From NCBI RefSeq assembly GCF_901709675.1, contig NC_051098.1, forward strand, positions 13,421,918 to 13,485,917: 64,000 nucleotides of DNA, given 5' to 3'. The first letter of the stretch is position 1. Every line of letters starts with the position of its first letter. Below the pieces are notes generated by a model that saw nothing but the letters and a program-made list of their open reading frames with translations, did not search any database and was not told where the DNA came from. Source of the DNA: Syngnathus acus. Lineage: Eukaryota > Chordata > Actinopteri > Syngnathiformes > Syngnathidae. Of the stretch, positions 44,359 to 63,163 are shown piece by piece. The translations under genes and the position numbers were made by a program.

Positions 44359-47100
44359 GTTGTATTGTGCCAAAGAGCCTGTGATGGCCACCCGAAGGGG
44401 AGGGGAGACTGTGTAACAAGACAAGATGGCTGAGTTAGTCCACCGTGATGGACTTGTCGTCCCGAAGGCCGGAATGATTTATTCAAGTAACGAGAGCAGC
44501 CGCGGCGAGCCGGGATTAACTGCGGAGGAACGGAGGGCGAAAAAGTACGTCTATTATTCAGCACGTCGCCGAATGCAAGGCAGAGGACGTATCCGATCTC
44601 AATGTCCTCACAAACGTACTTCCTCCGCGGGGAAATTTGGACGGCAAGCTATTATTCACAAGTTCCAATTTCATTGTTTCTCCTGTCACAAGCGTCACGA
44701 GCATAAATAGAAGAGCGTAGCCTCTTTGACTTGCTAACAGTCGGAGCAACACTCCCTGATAATCTGCCTCCATTAACCACCACAACCCTCCACAGGGAGG
44801 ATATTAATCACTTTAATTGCCCGAAAGCCTGAAAGCAGAATCCCCCCGTCCCCTCCCACCACCGCTTGTGCCTCCATCTTGAATTGTTGGCTCTCGTCTT
44901 CCGTGACAGTACCTCAAGTCCATCCTCACGGAAAAGACTTTTAATCCCCTTAAACGACGACTCGGGCTTTCATTATTTCGTTATTTGCTTCCGCTTCATT
45001 GCCGCCGTCACGATCCACGATTAGCGCCCATCTTGGCCCGTTTCCTCGCAAATGACCGTAACGACGAGCCGTATCGGTTCATCGCGAGGTCGACAAATTC
45101 ATGGCGTGGAACAAAAAAAAAATCAAAATAGAGATTTTGCGAAAGAGGGAGAGGAAAAAAAAAAGAGAAGTGCTTTTTTTTTGTCACGAGCATCGTGTTT
45201 TGAACATTCTCATCTGTGCTACAGCATGTATCCAATTTTACCTCACGCAGGAAGAGCAATTCCCCAAACGTGTTTCTTTTGCTCGGGGCTGCTTGAGAAC
45301 AACAAAAAAGCAGGTTGCAACGCAATCTAATGGGAGCGTAAAGATTGACGAGCGTGTTTTGGAGCTGCGGAGAAGAATTGGATTAGTTGTGTTCTCCCTA
45401 ATGAGCTACTTATCACCTCCGGCTGTCAACACCCCCCCCTCCCCAAGCGAGGTATTGTCCCCCCGATTGAGAAACTCGAGGTTTGCTGAGGTGGCCTTTC
45501 GGGCGCTTCTGGGGGGAAGAGAACACAAGCTTTTGATTTATTTTATACGTACAGAGCTGGCTCACACTTCTATGAAGCTGGAAGTAAAACATTTTTTGGT
45601 GTTTAGTTGGCTTAGGCTTTGTATCGAGCGCCTTGGGTAAAGTTGATAGTTGCCTAACTGCAAGATGGTCGCGACCTTTTGGCCCCAATCCCCTGTTAGC
45701 TGATTATTGGTTTGGAGGGAATGAGCGATGGGCCAAGGAGGTGAGATGCTCATAGCGCTGTGACGGGAAAATGTCCATTTTACTTTTTTTATTTGACTTA
45801 AAAGAGTTGAATCAGCATTTCTATTTTTAGCAGAGTCTATATCTTTTGGAAACAAGTAAAAAAATAAAACTTTTTTATTTTACTTAAAAGAGTTGAATCA
45901 GCATTTCTATCTTAAGCCGAGTCTATATTTTTTGGGAATATGTAAAAAAAAAAAAAAAAAGAGAGAGCCAAGAGAATTGATCCCTCAGTGCTTTGAGCCT
46001 CGTCCCCGTGATGGATTCTGAAGACAAATACCCTTTCAGACAGACGGCTTTGCAGCCGCTCAAAAAAAATAACAGAAGAAAAAAAAAAAGGATTTTGAGG
46101 TGTGTACGTGTGTGTGAGTTTGTGCGCGTCCGCCTCATTAAATAGTCAACATAAGCTAGCGGCAGCCGGGCCATTGATTGGTTGACTGCAGCGTTTTATC
46201 CACATGCATGCTGATGCCTTCTTGAGTGTGACTCAGGAAGGCCAAAGTGGGTCAGAGAAGTGGTGAAGTGGGCATGGAAGAAAGAAGATAACACCACACA
46301 TACACACACACGCATGCACCCATGATGCATAACAAACAAGCACTAAGCACCTCCCCCTGCATCTTTTGTTCTCCCACCTCTTTATGTTGATTGCTCACGC
46401 CTGCTGAGCAGATTTGCACGTTATCATTTTTAAATGCAGTGCAGGGAAGGTGTCAATCGTCCGTATCATTTTGTGCTCAATCGCGAGCCCTGAAAATGTA
46501 ACGATTGGATTCGGTTTGTGATTTTTTTTTTTACCCCTATCAGACAAATGGATGGATGGACAGACAGACACAACCAATCTAAAATTGGTTCGTAACAAAT
46601 GATGGACAGATAGAGAGCAAGAATGGTTTGATGCTGGAGAGAGAGAGATGAAACTTCCAAAGTACACACGCGTTTAAAACAACACAGCCTGAATTAAAAA
46701 AAAATGAAAAAATATCTATTCTCAACACCCACGTACGCACACACACTTGCTAACCTTAAAGCCCTCCCTTCCCTCCCCTCTGCAATTCTGGTTTTAACCC
46801 CAATCCTAATTCCAACCCCAAATCAAGCCTTGACCTTCGTAATCCTCTTAAATGAGTAAGAAAAGGCAAAATGTCCTCACTTAGCATGCCCCGTTGCAAT
46901 TCCCCCCCTTTGCAGTAATTGAAACACACGCGTTTAAAGAACGAGGTTTTAGGACGCAAGAGCTGCAAAGGGGGGGGGGCAGCGATAATGAGGCTCACAG
47001 AGAAGTTGGGGAGTCACGAGAGAGGAACGCCATGCTCCCTCCACTGAGGAGGAGCCAGGAGGAGGATGGGAGAGGAGACGACACGCGGGAGGGGAGGGGA
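44359..47100. other. Intergenic region between ppp1r13l and tmem91
   Basis: No supported gene. The 94-codon frame at 44426-44710 starts with ATG but has no recognisable domain, homologue or splice context. A tandem repeat occupies 45776-45955. GC- and GA-rich sequence from 46960 to 47110 marks the probable tmem91 promoter. Confidence 0.4.
45776..45955. repeat. Tandem duplication, unit about 90 bp
   Basis: Two adjacent copies of a segment containing ACTTAAAAGAGTTGAATCAG, then CATTTCTAT and GAGTCTATAT, each ending in a poly-A tract after AAGTAAAA or ATGTAAAA. The copies differ at a few sites. Confidence 0.85.
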
Positions 47101-47244
47101 GGGGGAGGCAGTCCGATGCAGCACTGACGTCTTACCGTGCGCGCCAGCGCCGATGCAAAACAATGCGGGACGAGCGGACGATTGTCTCCTTCCCCGTCGG
47201 ACGATTCATCCAGACAGCAGAGAAGCCGACGTGCCAACCTGAAG
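47100..47244 (+). promoter_or_regulatory. Probable promoter and non-coding exon 1 of tmem91
   Basis: A GC-rich, CpG-containing region ends at a consensus donor (CTGAAG/GTGAGG after 47244). A small acceptor/donor pair at 50182-50233 then leads toward the coding exon at 51877. No ATG frame runs through to the coding exon, so this would be 5' UTR. Based on splice signals and composition only. Confidence 0.4.
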
Positions 47245-48206
47245 GTGAGGCGACAATACGACGAGATTATTCATTCGTCGCATGCGGATTCACGAGCCAT
47301 TCGAATTGGCTTTGTGTGCTCCTCCTTTTTTACGGCAGCCAGTTATTATTCTATTTTTATAGATTCATTTTATATTGTATTTATCCCCGAGTGTCATGCA
47401 TGCCATTTTTTCATGATTGAAGAAATATGTGGAAAATGAAACTTAAGATGTACAAACACGACAGTATGAGGTTTTAGTATTTGTAATATTGTTGTATAGG
47501 GCATACAATTGTAATACGTGTACATGCATATATGTACAAAATTGATTAAGAATACACACGAGGGATATAATACAATCTTAAAATTGGACCGATCCAAGAA
47601 TTTGGGTTATTTTTATTGAATTTTGGGTTGTTTTGCAAAACAATAAATCAATTAAAAATCTAATTTGTGCAAAATAAATAGATCCATCTATTTTCAACCC
47701 ATCCTTTTAATAATGATATAGTGTATTATTTATAGTAATACATATGTATGTTACATATGACATTACATATCATGACGATCATATAAATGTGAGTATAAAT
47801 AAAAATGTTGACTTCAGAATGAAATGCCTCAATTTTAAAATGAGAAAGATGCAATATTTTGTCTTCTCATTTCACCAAACTTGAGAAAGTTGATGTCACA
47901 TGCGTGATAGAACATGCCACACACGGCAAATTGTGTGCGATGATGATATTGCAAACGCAAGCTCAAGATTGCCACGAGCTGAGTTCACGTACGCACGAAA
48001 ATAAGGCTACCTTGTTTTGTTCCTGTGTGCTTGGCTCGCCTGAAACATGACACACACACACACACTTTCTTTTTCTTGTGTTTCGGGAGACGTGCACCAA
48101 GTGACATCAGCCTCCTAATTAAAACGTTCAGAAGCAGAAGACATGATGAATGCAAACTGGGTTGGAAAACAGCTGCAGGAGGCAGCCACACATCATTGGC
48201 TCATTT

Positions 48207-48208
<2 letters not shown>

Positions 48209-48270
<62 letters not shown>
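48209..48270. repeat. (CA)n microsatellite, about 31 units
   Basis: Uninterrupted AC dinucleotides in tmem91 intron 1. Smaller CA and GT runs occur elsewhere in the window. Confidence 0.97.
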
Positions 48271-48273
<3 letters not shown>

Positions 48274-49925
48274 GGCGTGCACAAACGACAGCAACGCAGC
48301 ATTGTGCTTCACAATGCACAAAACACTTCATTGCACAAGGCCGTATTTTTTGATTTTTGGTGTGTGTGTCTAATCATGGTTTTCAAACTTGAACTTTTTT
48401 ACGCCACCGCAAAAAAATACAAATAAGGTCGCCAATTAGCAGCAGAACAACAAACATTACAAGACAGTAAAAAACCAGTGCAGGATATTTAATATTATGA
48501 TGATAAAGTATATGAAAATGAACCCTGCACTCGGATACAGTATGGGAAGGGCGGAGTGTAAGTTAAATATAACTGAACTGTACTTAAAAATGTACTAAAT
48601 TAAAAAAAAAAAATGTAAATAAATGTCCATTAATTATATCCCGGTTTTATTTTAGTCAGGCTAAGAACTGTGCGTCTTTCAAAATTAGATGGAGGGAGCG
48701 CATACTTATTAATCTTTGTTAATCACATATCCTAATTTGACCTCAGTATGACACAAATAGGATTGGCAACAGCAATTTGTTTTTTGTTTTTTTAAGCTGG
48801 CAGTTTTACTAAGAGTGTCATCATAGAGTGGCAAATGAATAGCCCGCCCTTCACTTCTCATACAGCCGGCTCGATGCGTTTCCATAGGAACAGGAGCTTA
48901 CTTTGCAAACGGCAAGAAAGCTGTGTCATTTTTTTTTCCTCATTTTTTTTATTGTTTTTTTTTTAAAGTCATCGAGCTGCATCTTTATCACAGAGATGAA
49001 ATCAATGAGCCTCGTGTAAGCCCCATTTATACCCCAGCTTGGGTCCGAGCGGCCCAGGAGGTGGGTGGGGGGGGTCATACATGTGTTTTCATTAGCGAGT
49101 GTGACTTCCCGCATCCCGTCCCTGGCCGCTCGTTTGTGCTGGAGCGAATTACAGGAGCGCCGGCACTTTGCATTGTGCGTGTGCTGAAACGCATCGAGTG
49201 AGACTGCAGAGTGGCTGAAAATCCGAGCGAGTCAGCAGCAGCAGCAGTTTAGCTTCCTTTTTGCTCTTGTACCTCAGCTTCGCCATTGTTAGCATACACG
49301 GCTTCCCTTAGGAAATAATGCAAATAATGATCATCTTTTGGCCCTCATCAAAAGCTTTATTAGCTTTGTTTTGAGCGTTGTAGCTTGGGATTGTGCAGGT
49401 AGTTCAAAGTCTTTTTTTTTCTTTCTATGGGATTTATGAGAAATTTCTCCCTGGGCTCAAAAAAATTCGAGATCCACAGAATCAAGTGACGGCGGTATCA
49501 AAACTGTCCACTGCGAGATGACGATACAAGAAAGAGCGATATCGATATCCTGTATCGTTCCGGCCTGGTTGTTAAAACGCGCATTGTCCTCGTTAAATAA
49601 AAGCACGGAGGTGAGAGTCGCAAGAGACTGCTCTTGTTACACGCCGCTTGTGATTTGTGGCCGCGTCCTTGTCGCCGTTTTATTAGCGTTGCAGAATGCG
49701 AGGAAGTGGATGGGGAGGTAGAGGAGGGCGGGCGTAATAAGCTGAGTGCATCGCCACTGGAATGAAGATGCAGTAGTTGGGAGAACAGGAAGCGTGGCTC
49801 CAAGTCGAGTAGAAGAAGAGTGAAAGATGACTGATGATGCAATCACACCTTCTTCTTCTTCCTCCCGAGTGCAATGAAATGCTCCATTCATGTGCTACTG
49901 ATTGCCTTCATACTTTTTTTGTATC

Positions 49926-50095
49926 GCGTTGCATCACCTGCGCCGCAAGTTAGACCGGCTTTTGTCGAATCTAAAATGTGTATCATAGTTGAAAATAATT
50001 GACTGCTCATGCTGGGCCTAGTTGTTGTATCACATCACCTGCGCCGCAAGTTAGACCCGCTTTTGTCTAATCCGAAACGTGTCAGAGTTGAAATC
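49926..50095. repeat. Tandem repeat, period about 101 bp
   Basis: Two copies of a block containing CATCACCTGCGCCGCAAGTT, then AGACCsGCTTTTGTC, AATC and GTTGAAA. It lies just upstream of the candidate non-coding exon at 50182. Confidence 0.8.
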
Positions 50096-50181
50096 TATCA
50101 GCAAAATGTATTTTAAAGTTGCTCTGACTTGTGCTGACATTTTCAAATATTGTTCTAATACATCTCTGTGTGTCCCCGCAG

Positions 50182-50233
50182 AGCCCTTCCTGATTTTATT
50201 TGAGGACGCCTGGAAGACATCAAGCTGAACTAA
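50182..50233 (+). other. Candidate non-coding 5' exon of tmem91
   Basis: A 52-nt segment between a strong acceptor (TGTCCCCGCAG) and a strong donor (TAA/GTAAGTG). It contains stop codons in useful frames, so it would be 5' UTR. Orientation and position fit tmem91. The stretch from 50234 to 51876 has no other supported exon; part of it is probably 5' UTR of the first coding exon. Confidence 0.4.
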
Positions 50234-51876
50234 GTAAGTGTTACAGTCTATTGATCCGAAAACTAACTTTCTAAATTCGGAGCGAGCGCTGTGTTACCCA
50301 AAGGTCTGCTTTATATAAAGTTGATGTGGAACGCATCTGCCCTGCTCCAGAATTTAATTTCAAGTTCCTCTGGGATTTTTTTATACTTCACATAGACTGA
50401 CTTTAAAAAGGAAATGATAGTTCTACAGGCTCACTATTGACGCGCATCGATCGGCGTATTCCTGCAGGACGATGGTTTGTAGATCAAGCGAACGTTCAAT
50501 GCTGAAATGTCTTTGTTGCTTCTCTTTAATAGAGCTCCTCTTCCTTGTAGCAGCCCAGACAAAGAGCCTGGCACTCCTCATTTGTCCCGACTTAAAGCTT
50601 GTGAAGTTGGATGGACCACATTAAAAATACACATCCCGGAGGAGTTGGGGCCAGCGGCGGAGGCGGCGTGCCGTAAATCCACACTGAGGTTGTTTGATTT
50701 CTTCGTCGTGACGCCATGCAGCGATGGACGCTGTATGCCGGCGGATGGTTTGAACCGCCGGCGTAGGCGCTAGGATTCTATTTCTGGAGTCTCATTGCTT
50801 TTACAGATTAACTGCCCTCCAATATGGCCCCAATCCGCCCACGGCGCCACGGGTTTGAGTGACACTCGGGCATAATCAACACTCACTGCAGCTCAATTGC
50901 CATTTCTTTGTCCGCATTCAACTTGTATCTGATTTTTCAAAGACAATCTGAGCGGCTCAATTGCTATTTTTCAAATCCATCCGAGGCCATTTTCATACCT
51001 AGATTGGATACGAGACAGACGACCGACCTGCACCTTCCCGAAGCTACTTTGTTCATTGACGATCATTCCTGAAACCTTTTTTTTTTTAATAACTTTGGTT
51101 CAAACTCTTTAGTTGATCCATAAATCCCGCATCCTGATTTGGTCACCGTTCAACCATATGCCACCTGGAAATCGCAACAGCTTCTGAGTCTTTGTGGTCA
51201 TTCCACACTAGAACCTTTTTTGCAATCTGCAAAGAAAAGATAATCTTGATAATCCTTCACCCTGCATTGGTCGCCAGTCAGACGCAAAGACAAAGGCAAC
51301 AAAACTGAGCATCTACATCGGAGCAGTTCGCAATCTCATCCCTTGGTTGAGACTATTTCTCAAAATTAACACCTGAGACTGGTTGCCAGCCACTGACAAA
51401 ACTGCACTTTGAAATCATCTTTATCTGTTATTTCCAACAAGAACTTTTCCTCGTAAATCCCAAACGATCAAAGGCCAAGACAGAACGACAGCAAAAGTCA
51501 ACTGGTAGTTAACTGCGTGAACCGCGGGACTAGCAGTGACCTGGGATTAAGTGCGACATCATAACGTCCGAACGGATTGTTCCAGGATTTCCTGAAAGGG
51601 TCCTTCATTGGATGTCCATCATCAGAAAGGAAGACCTGAAGATCCGAGCTTTTGGAATTCCTAACCTGCAGGGGACGACGGATACGACGCGTGTTGTCGT
51701 CCTCGGCGCCGCCTGAGCTTTCACCGAGAGAAATCATAGAATTGGATTAAAGATGGATTATCGCTGAAACACTAGCAGCCGGCAAAGCGTCTAATCCCAT
51801 TGTGCACTCATCGGGGGGGAGCCAGTCCGATTCCGTAGATTAAATTTTGGGGCGTGGATGCCAGTCAAAGGCAGCG

Positions 51877-54802
<2,926 letters not shown>

Positions 54803-57530
54803 AGAAAGAAAAAAAGCTGTGAATGCTTCCCTGAAGCTAACGAAAAAATGGACCTTGTGCACATGCCTCCGACAGATACTTGTAAAATAATCACATTATA
54901 GCCCATCAGCCTTTCTCCCCTCAACCATAATCAATTGGCCTTTCGCTAAGACCCGCCCCTCCTTAACAAGGATTTTCTTAAAAATCTTGACAAATATTTG
55001 ATCTCTTCCAGACCCCAATCATGAAGTTCACAAAAACTGCTTAAGAAGAAATAAATGCATTCTGAAGTATCATACTAAGCAGCAAGATTTTCCCGTATAG
55101 CGAACCTTATTAGCTTTGCGGCTCGCCCTTTATTTCTATTAGAAATGTGATTGGCCAGTCTGCGTTTAGGGGGCGTGGCTTAGCGCATGATCAATTGTAA
55201 GCTATTCTTTTATGTATTCTTAGTGGAAATGCGCTTGATTTACAACCTGCAGCTCCCCGCCGCCCTCTGGACTCTCATTAGCTGTACCAAAGTTAGAAGA
55301 GAACCACTGTAGATATCATCCTCACGGTAAAAACAAGGGCGTGTAAGAAAACTTTAAAGACGCGGGTGCAGAGAAGTGAATCCTGGAGGACCTCGCCGTG
55401 GGCTGGTGAAGTTCTGAAATACGCCACAACTCGAAAATGAAAACCTAAGCGATGAGAAGAATATGGAGCCCCTACAGTGACATAGGATACAGCATCTATA
55501 TGGTGGCCAATATTTCATTTTTTTCCCATGGGGCTCCAGGAGGCTTTTAAAAGAATAACAATGCAATTCAGGAAAAAAAAAAAACTTATATTGCTATGTT
55601 TGCTGAGTAGTCGTCTTCTGATAGCACGTGTCCCACATTTACAAGCTAGCATCTTGTGCGCTTGAGTTAGCATCTCATGTACACTGAAAAACCGCCTAGT
55701 TACATGTCGGCAAAATCATTCAGACGCAGCTAAAATTCACAAATGAGACATACGGTATATAATGTGCATTTGGCCAGGTTTCATGTTGACATTTGTCAAC
55801 AATGTCTGTCTTTGATTTTGTCTCAACATTGATTACACAGGTAAAGAAATTCACACACAATCGATATAATAAAAATCTAATCATTGGCAATACCACGCCT
55901 TGGTCAACGGCAAAGTCAGCTAGGTCGGATTTGGTCATTTTGCAAGACCTTATTGAAACAGGCTTTTACCTCAGGTTGTATCCGACGCTACCCCACAGGC
56001 ACAATCATGGTCTCGTGCAGCCGAGTTACAATCATGCATTTTATCATATTGCACTCTCACACAAGATGCTAACTCGTGTGCTCAGGTTCAAAAAGATCAT
56101 CACCCTTAAGATCAGGACCTACTGTGTTGAATTTGAAGATTTTTATTGTGCAGTGAGAGAGAAGTTAGGAGGACCATGAGAGATGGACGCAAGTGCCAAA
56201 AAAATGCGAGTTAGTATGTACTCTATGTTTAAGTCAATTAAGGTTGCAAAAAAAAAAGAGTGCTCAACTATTTCTTTGGAATTTCCAGAGAGACAAAAAG
56301 ATGTCCAGCATGAGTCCCTCACCTGACTTGGCTTGAGCTTCAGTGTGCCATTACCGTAAGCCAATGACTATTTTAAGGGAAGAGTCCACATTTTCTACGT
56401 AGATGTAGCTTTTCTATCGTAGGGTGCACCGATGATGATCAAACGTAATAACAATAATTGTGCGTGAACAATAAACAGATGACCCGTGATACCTCGTCAG
56501 CTTCCAACATCACGACAATCCTCCTCCGCCGTCTTCTGAGCCCAAAAGACTCCGCGTGGACCGCTCACTCCTTCTCACACGACATGTGGACTTGCTCTCT
56601 GGGCTCACATTCTTCTGTTTAATGTAAATAAAGCGGGAGGAAAAACAGTGAATCCCAATAAATAAAACTGCACTTCTTTGAAAATTCTTTGGCTTATTAA
56701 CATGTTTTATTGCCTCAAATAGTGCTCCAATTGTGAAATTGAATGAATAATCACCACATCCCAGTTAGGAAATTTTTTCAGCATTTTGTTTTTTGCATTT
56801 TCTGTGGCTTTGAACAGAATTTTGACACAAATGAAAGAGATTTCAATGTTGGCTCTTGGCAACGTTAGGGGTTAAGATGCTCAAGCGTACGCCACCATAG
56901 AATCTTTTTAAAAATAGTCATAACATAAAAAGTGTAATAATAAAATCTTAATCTTTAACAGATTCTCACAAACTAGCTTTTTGTTTGTTTGTTTCAAATC
57001 TCTATCCAATGATAAGAGTGTCATTTAAGATGTTTATTGACCGCCCAGTTGGAGTTTACTGTATAATTATAGACACAACGAAATACAATTACACACACAT
57101 TAAATACAATAAGTTTGTATGCGCTAATGCTAACACTCGATGGAAATTTAGGCTAACAAAAATTAGCACATTGCGGGAGGTATTTACCATCAAATAACAA
57201 ACATTTATACTCGAACGTTGTAGAAAGGTAATGTAGAAAGAGAGAAAGGTAATGTAACAATACTCACGGGTACATTTTCTCCGTAATGTATGAAAAACGA
57301 GCTAAAAAGGTTGACGAAGCGCGCCACCTTCTTCCTCTACTTCTTTTAAATGTAGGGCAACGCGTGCACGACACTGCCCCATAGAGGCCAAAGCACACAC
57401 GGCAGGAATTTCTAGAAATGGAGCATTTCAATAAGAATCAAAATAATGCATGCAGAGGAGGTCAAAATAGGTTGATGAATATTTTATTGTAAAAAGTGGA
57501 CTTTGTGCGGAGAGTAGAATAAGAAAAAAA
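54803..57530. other. Region between tmem91 and exosc5
   Basis: Contains the tmem91 3' UTR (to about 55.08 kb) and, near 57.48 kb, the end of exosc5. The AT-rich middle has no supported exon or RNA gene. Confidence 0.4.
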
Positions 57531-58900
57531 TCAGACGCTTTTGGAGTAACGCCGTCTGAGCGATTCTCTGTAGAAGCTGAAGATCTTCTCAGACGCCGCC
57601 TGACTGATGGCGATGCACTGCTGCATCTGTACGGACACAGACACACACACACATGAACACGCACACAAAAAAAGAAAATGCGACAACATACTAATATTGC
57701 AAATAGTTTTCCAGAGCGCAGAGTTATGGCACATTTCGAGAACCGCCGGTTCATTTCACTAACCTCTTGCACTGAAAACGATCCTTTGGTTGAGGTCATC
57801 ATCACTTGGCGCTCTTTGCTGCCGATGGCAAAGGTCATTAGAGCTCGACTCTCCTGATGAGGGCAAAGGCAGACGAGCACAGTCAAAATTGGTTTCGAAT
57901 TGATAGTTCTGATGTTGACATTTTGTCACAGGGAAAGTCACACTTACCGCTTCCTGAGCAGCGGTCGGATCGGTGATGATGCCGTCCGTGTGGATGGCGC
58001 AAGTGACGCCGCAGAACAGGCAGCTCATTGGCAAACCGGCGTCCATCATAGCCATGCAGCCGGCATTCAAGAAGCAGGATAAGAGCTGGAGAGAGGGTCA
58101 GGAAGAAAAACACGACGGCCTGACGCGATATCAGAAAAAAAGCTGCAGAAGTTCGATGAGAGAAGGATACAGAGCCATCGTTATGGAGCTCCTGTAAAAC
58201 GAGCGTGAGGGACGAACGAGGGTGAAGGGACATAAGCAGGGATGCCTCACAGCTTTCCCGCACACACTGCTCCTGAGCTCGCTCCTTCACGCCTACAAAA
58301 AAAAAAGCTTTTTAACAATCTTCTTTAGTCTTTTTACTCTCAGTTGAAGTTTACTGTCAAACTAATCAAAAACAAAGCATTTCACAATATCTAACCAAAG
58401 CACATATTTATTTCTAGAATTGAGTATTTGAAAGCAGTGTTAAAGGGGATACTGGCCTAAGTGAATTTAAAGTAATGTAGCACACTAACGCCACCTGTTG
58501 GTGAATCCGAGCATGACAGCAGCAGTAAACTCAGGACTTACTTGCAAGTCCCACTTTGGGTTGGATGATCACCTCCAACGTCGCCCGGTCATAAATCTCC
58601 TTACTGACTTTGACTTCAGCTGGTCCGTATACTGCAGCCAGTACACTTGTGTCACCTTGAAACAAAAAAAGAGTGTGACTGAAATAGAAAATATCATTTG
58701 GGATACACCGCAGTAAAAATATTACACAATGAATGGCACCACTATTCACGCTGAAAACGAGCCAAATGCTAGGCTACTAAATCAGAGTCGTTCTGCTTGC
58801 TTTTACCTTGTGTGAAAGACGCCGATCCGTCAGGACGTGAGAGTAAATTTTGCTCGCAGCCAAATTCTCTGAGGGATACTGCAGACGGAGTGCACTCCAT
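57531..58900 (-). CDS. exosc5: Exosome complex component EXOSC5 / RRP46 (6 exons, 217 aa)
   Basis: A non-catalytic RNase PH-fold subunit of the nine-subunit RNA exosome ring, which degrades and trims RNA in nucleus and cytoplasm. Exons from the 5' end: 58807-58900, 58542-58655, 58171-58292, 57948-58085, 57764-57853, 57531-57626; phases agree (218 codons). Diagnostic segments: [69 protein letters not shown] and the C-terminal [13 protein letters not shown]. The RNase PH fold is complete; human EXOSC5 is 235 residues, the difference being in the N-terminal leader. An AATAAA on the minus strand at 57483-57488 gives a very short 3' UTR. It is head to head with bckdha. Confidence 0.94.
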
Positions 58901-59698
58901 CGTGCCGACAAACTGTGTCAGTCGCGAATCATTTTCGTCACTCGTGTTTACCGTTTGGGGAGTCGCTCATTGATGACGTCACGCTGGCGCAGTCCCTGCT
59001 GTACGCCGTTCAGTGTCTTTCCCCTTTTTAAGTATTATTTAGTGATATTTAATACACTTCCAAACTTAGATATCAGTATAGAATTGTACAAATATGACCA
59101 ATTTAGCCGCTATTTTAATTTTTTTTTTAGTTACAGTGAAGGGCGCAGAACCAGATGCAAAAAACAAACAAACAAACAAACAAACAAACAAACAAACAAA
59201 CAAACAAAAAATACACTCGAATGAATCCTCACTGTTAACGAAACATCCTGTACACCGTGACCGTGCAGCGTGAATACTTTAATCATCTCTGTAAAATGAC
59301 AACAATGCGGAAAAGTCGATTGTATATCCTGTGAAGTTTCTCTAACATACCATGAACATACCTGAATTTTATTGTTGTAACTCCTGATGGAAAAAGTAAC
59401 GTTTCTAGCCCTGTATAGTGACGTTTAAAAATGGTTACGCTACGCATACACAGGACAAAATGATAGGGTTAAAACCAAAAGAAAAATGATCGTTCATATT
59501 ATTTTGAAGCCCCTTATTTAACTTCCGTTACGGTGCACGTCTCGAAGCAGCGCGTGTAGCTTTTTCCCCTCCCTCATACTTGAGCCCGTGTGCGTACCCG
59601 TTTTAAAGTGGAAAATCCAGTGTCGTGATCGGATTATAGATATTATTTTATCAAAAACGTGCATCGGCCGCCATTCTACCAGCGTGAGGACGGCCCTA
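58901..59698. promoter_or_regulatory. Shared intergenic region between divergent exosc5 and bckdha
   Basis: The start codons are 798 bp apart on opposite strands, so the promoters face away from each other and may share elements. No TATA box or CpG island stands out. A CAAA microsatellite lies in the middle. Confidence 0.45.
59160..59211. repeat. (CAAA)n microsatellite
   Basis: About twelve near-perfect CAAA tetranucleotides between exosc5 and bckdha. Confidence 0.95.
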
Positions 59699-62225
<2,527 letters not shown>

Positions 62226-62237
62226 AGACTTTTTACT

Positions 62238-62691
62238 AGTGGGGTTCTCAAACTTGGGTCTCCGAAATAATTTGCAATAAATTGTCATGTCAAAAAAAAA
62301 AAAACATGCATACCTACCTATCGTTAGCCTAATGGCATAATTGCCTATGCCGGTTCGAAGCTACACTCCAAATAGCAATGAAACAGGAATGTGCTTGCTA
62401 AATATTGATTTTTTTCATGTCTTTGTAACTGAACATTTGTTTGTTTTTTGTTTTCCTGGTACTTTCCTGAAAACCTTCAAATGTGTCTTGAGGGCGAATG
62501 CTATTATGCTAACGATATGGAAACAGGCTAATTCTGACTTCCGACGTTAGTTTTGGACCAATTAAAAACGAGAAAGAAAAATGTGAGATACAGGATTGTT
62601 ACATTTCAGAAGAATTTTTTTTTCTACAAAGACACTTTACAGAATTGGTATTTTTTACAAACAAATGTGAGAAAAGTTTGAGAACCCCAAC
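62238..62691. mobile_element. Non-autonomous hAT-like MITE in the bckdha 3' UTR
   Basis: Perfect 15-bp inverted repeats GGGGTTCTCAAACTT (62241-62255) and its reverse complement (62674-62688) bound about 450 bp with no transposase frame. The sequence matches the CAGTGGTTCTCAAACT-type ends of hAT elements. Flanks TTTACTAGT and TTTCTAGT may be a decayed 8-bp target duplication. The element begins 12 bp after the bckdha stop codon and contains the first AATAAA (62276-62281). Confidence 0.65.
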
Positions 62692-63163
62692 TTTCTAGTC
62701 TACTTATGCACAACAATGTAGTTTTGATGAGTGGGATGTTCTGCTCGGTGCCTTACGGTTAGCACACTTCCTTGTCATTTATCACTAAATGCAAACAGAC
62801 GGATGTCGACATCGTGCGTAGATAGAAGTAATATACTTTTGTTTGTTCGGACTTTAGCGGTTGTGTGAAACTGTTGCAAAAATCAATAGCACACCAAGGT
62901 AGCTCCTCTCCTGCACTTTGTTTTGTGTGAAAATAAAAGATTCAACTTGACTTTGTTTTTTTGCAACTTAAACTTGGTTTGCCTGATGTGTTTTTCCATT
63001 TACTATTTTCTTTTTCTCAAATTTGTTTACCCTTTTTAACTTTATCTCGAATAATTCCACTATAATGTTTCACAATGTTAAACATGGTCTGATCCTTTAT
63101 GTGTTTTGTCAGTGGCAATGTGATCCATGTACTCACCCCCTAAAAAGAAAAAAAAAAAAGGCC
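62692..63163. other. Short region between bckdha and b3gnt8
   Basis: AT-rich; no exon seen. An AATAAA on plus at 62932 could be a second bckdha polyadenylation signal. The b3gnt8 3' UTR must run leftward into it. Confidence 0.35.

Noticed and set aside
44426-44710. 94-codon ATG frame after ppp1r13l
   Set aside because: No recognisable domain, no splice context and no other coding evidence.
48025-48426. Open frames across the (CA)n array, such as polyThr-His or polyCys-Val
   Set aside because: Dinucleotide repeats stay open in every frame; no gene structure supports them.
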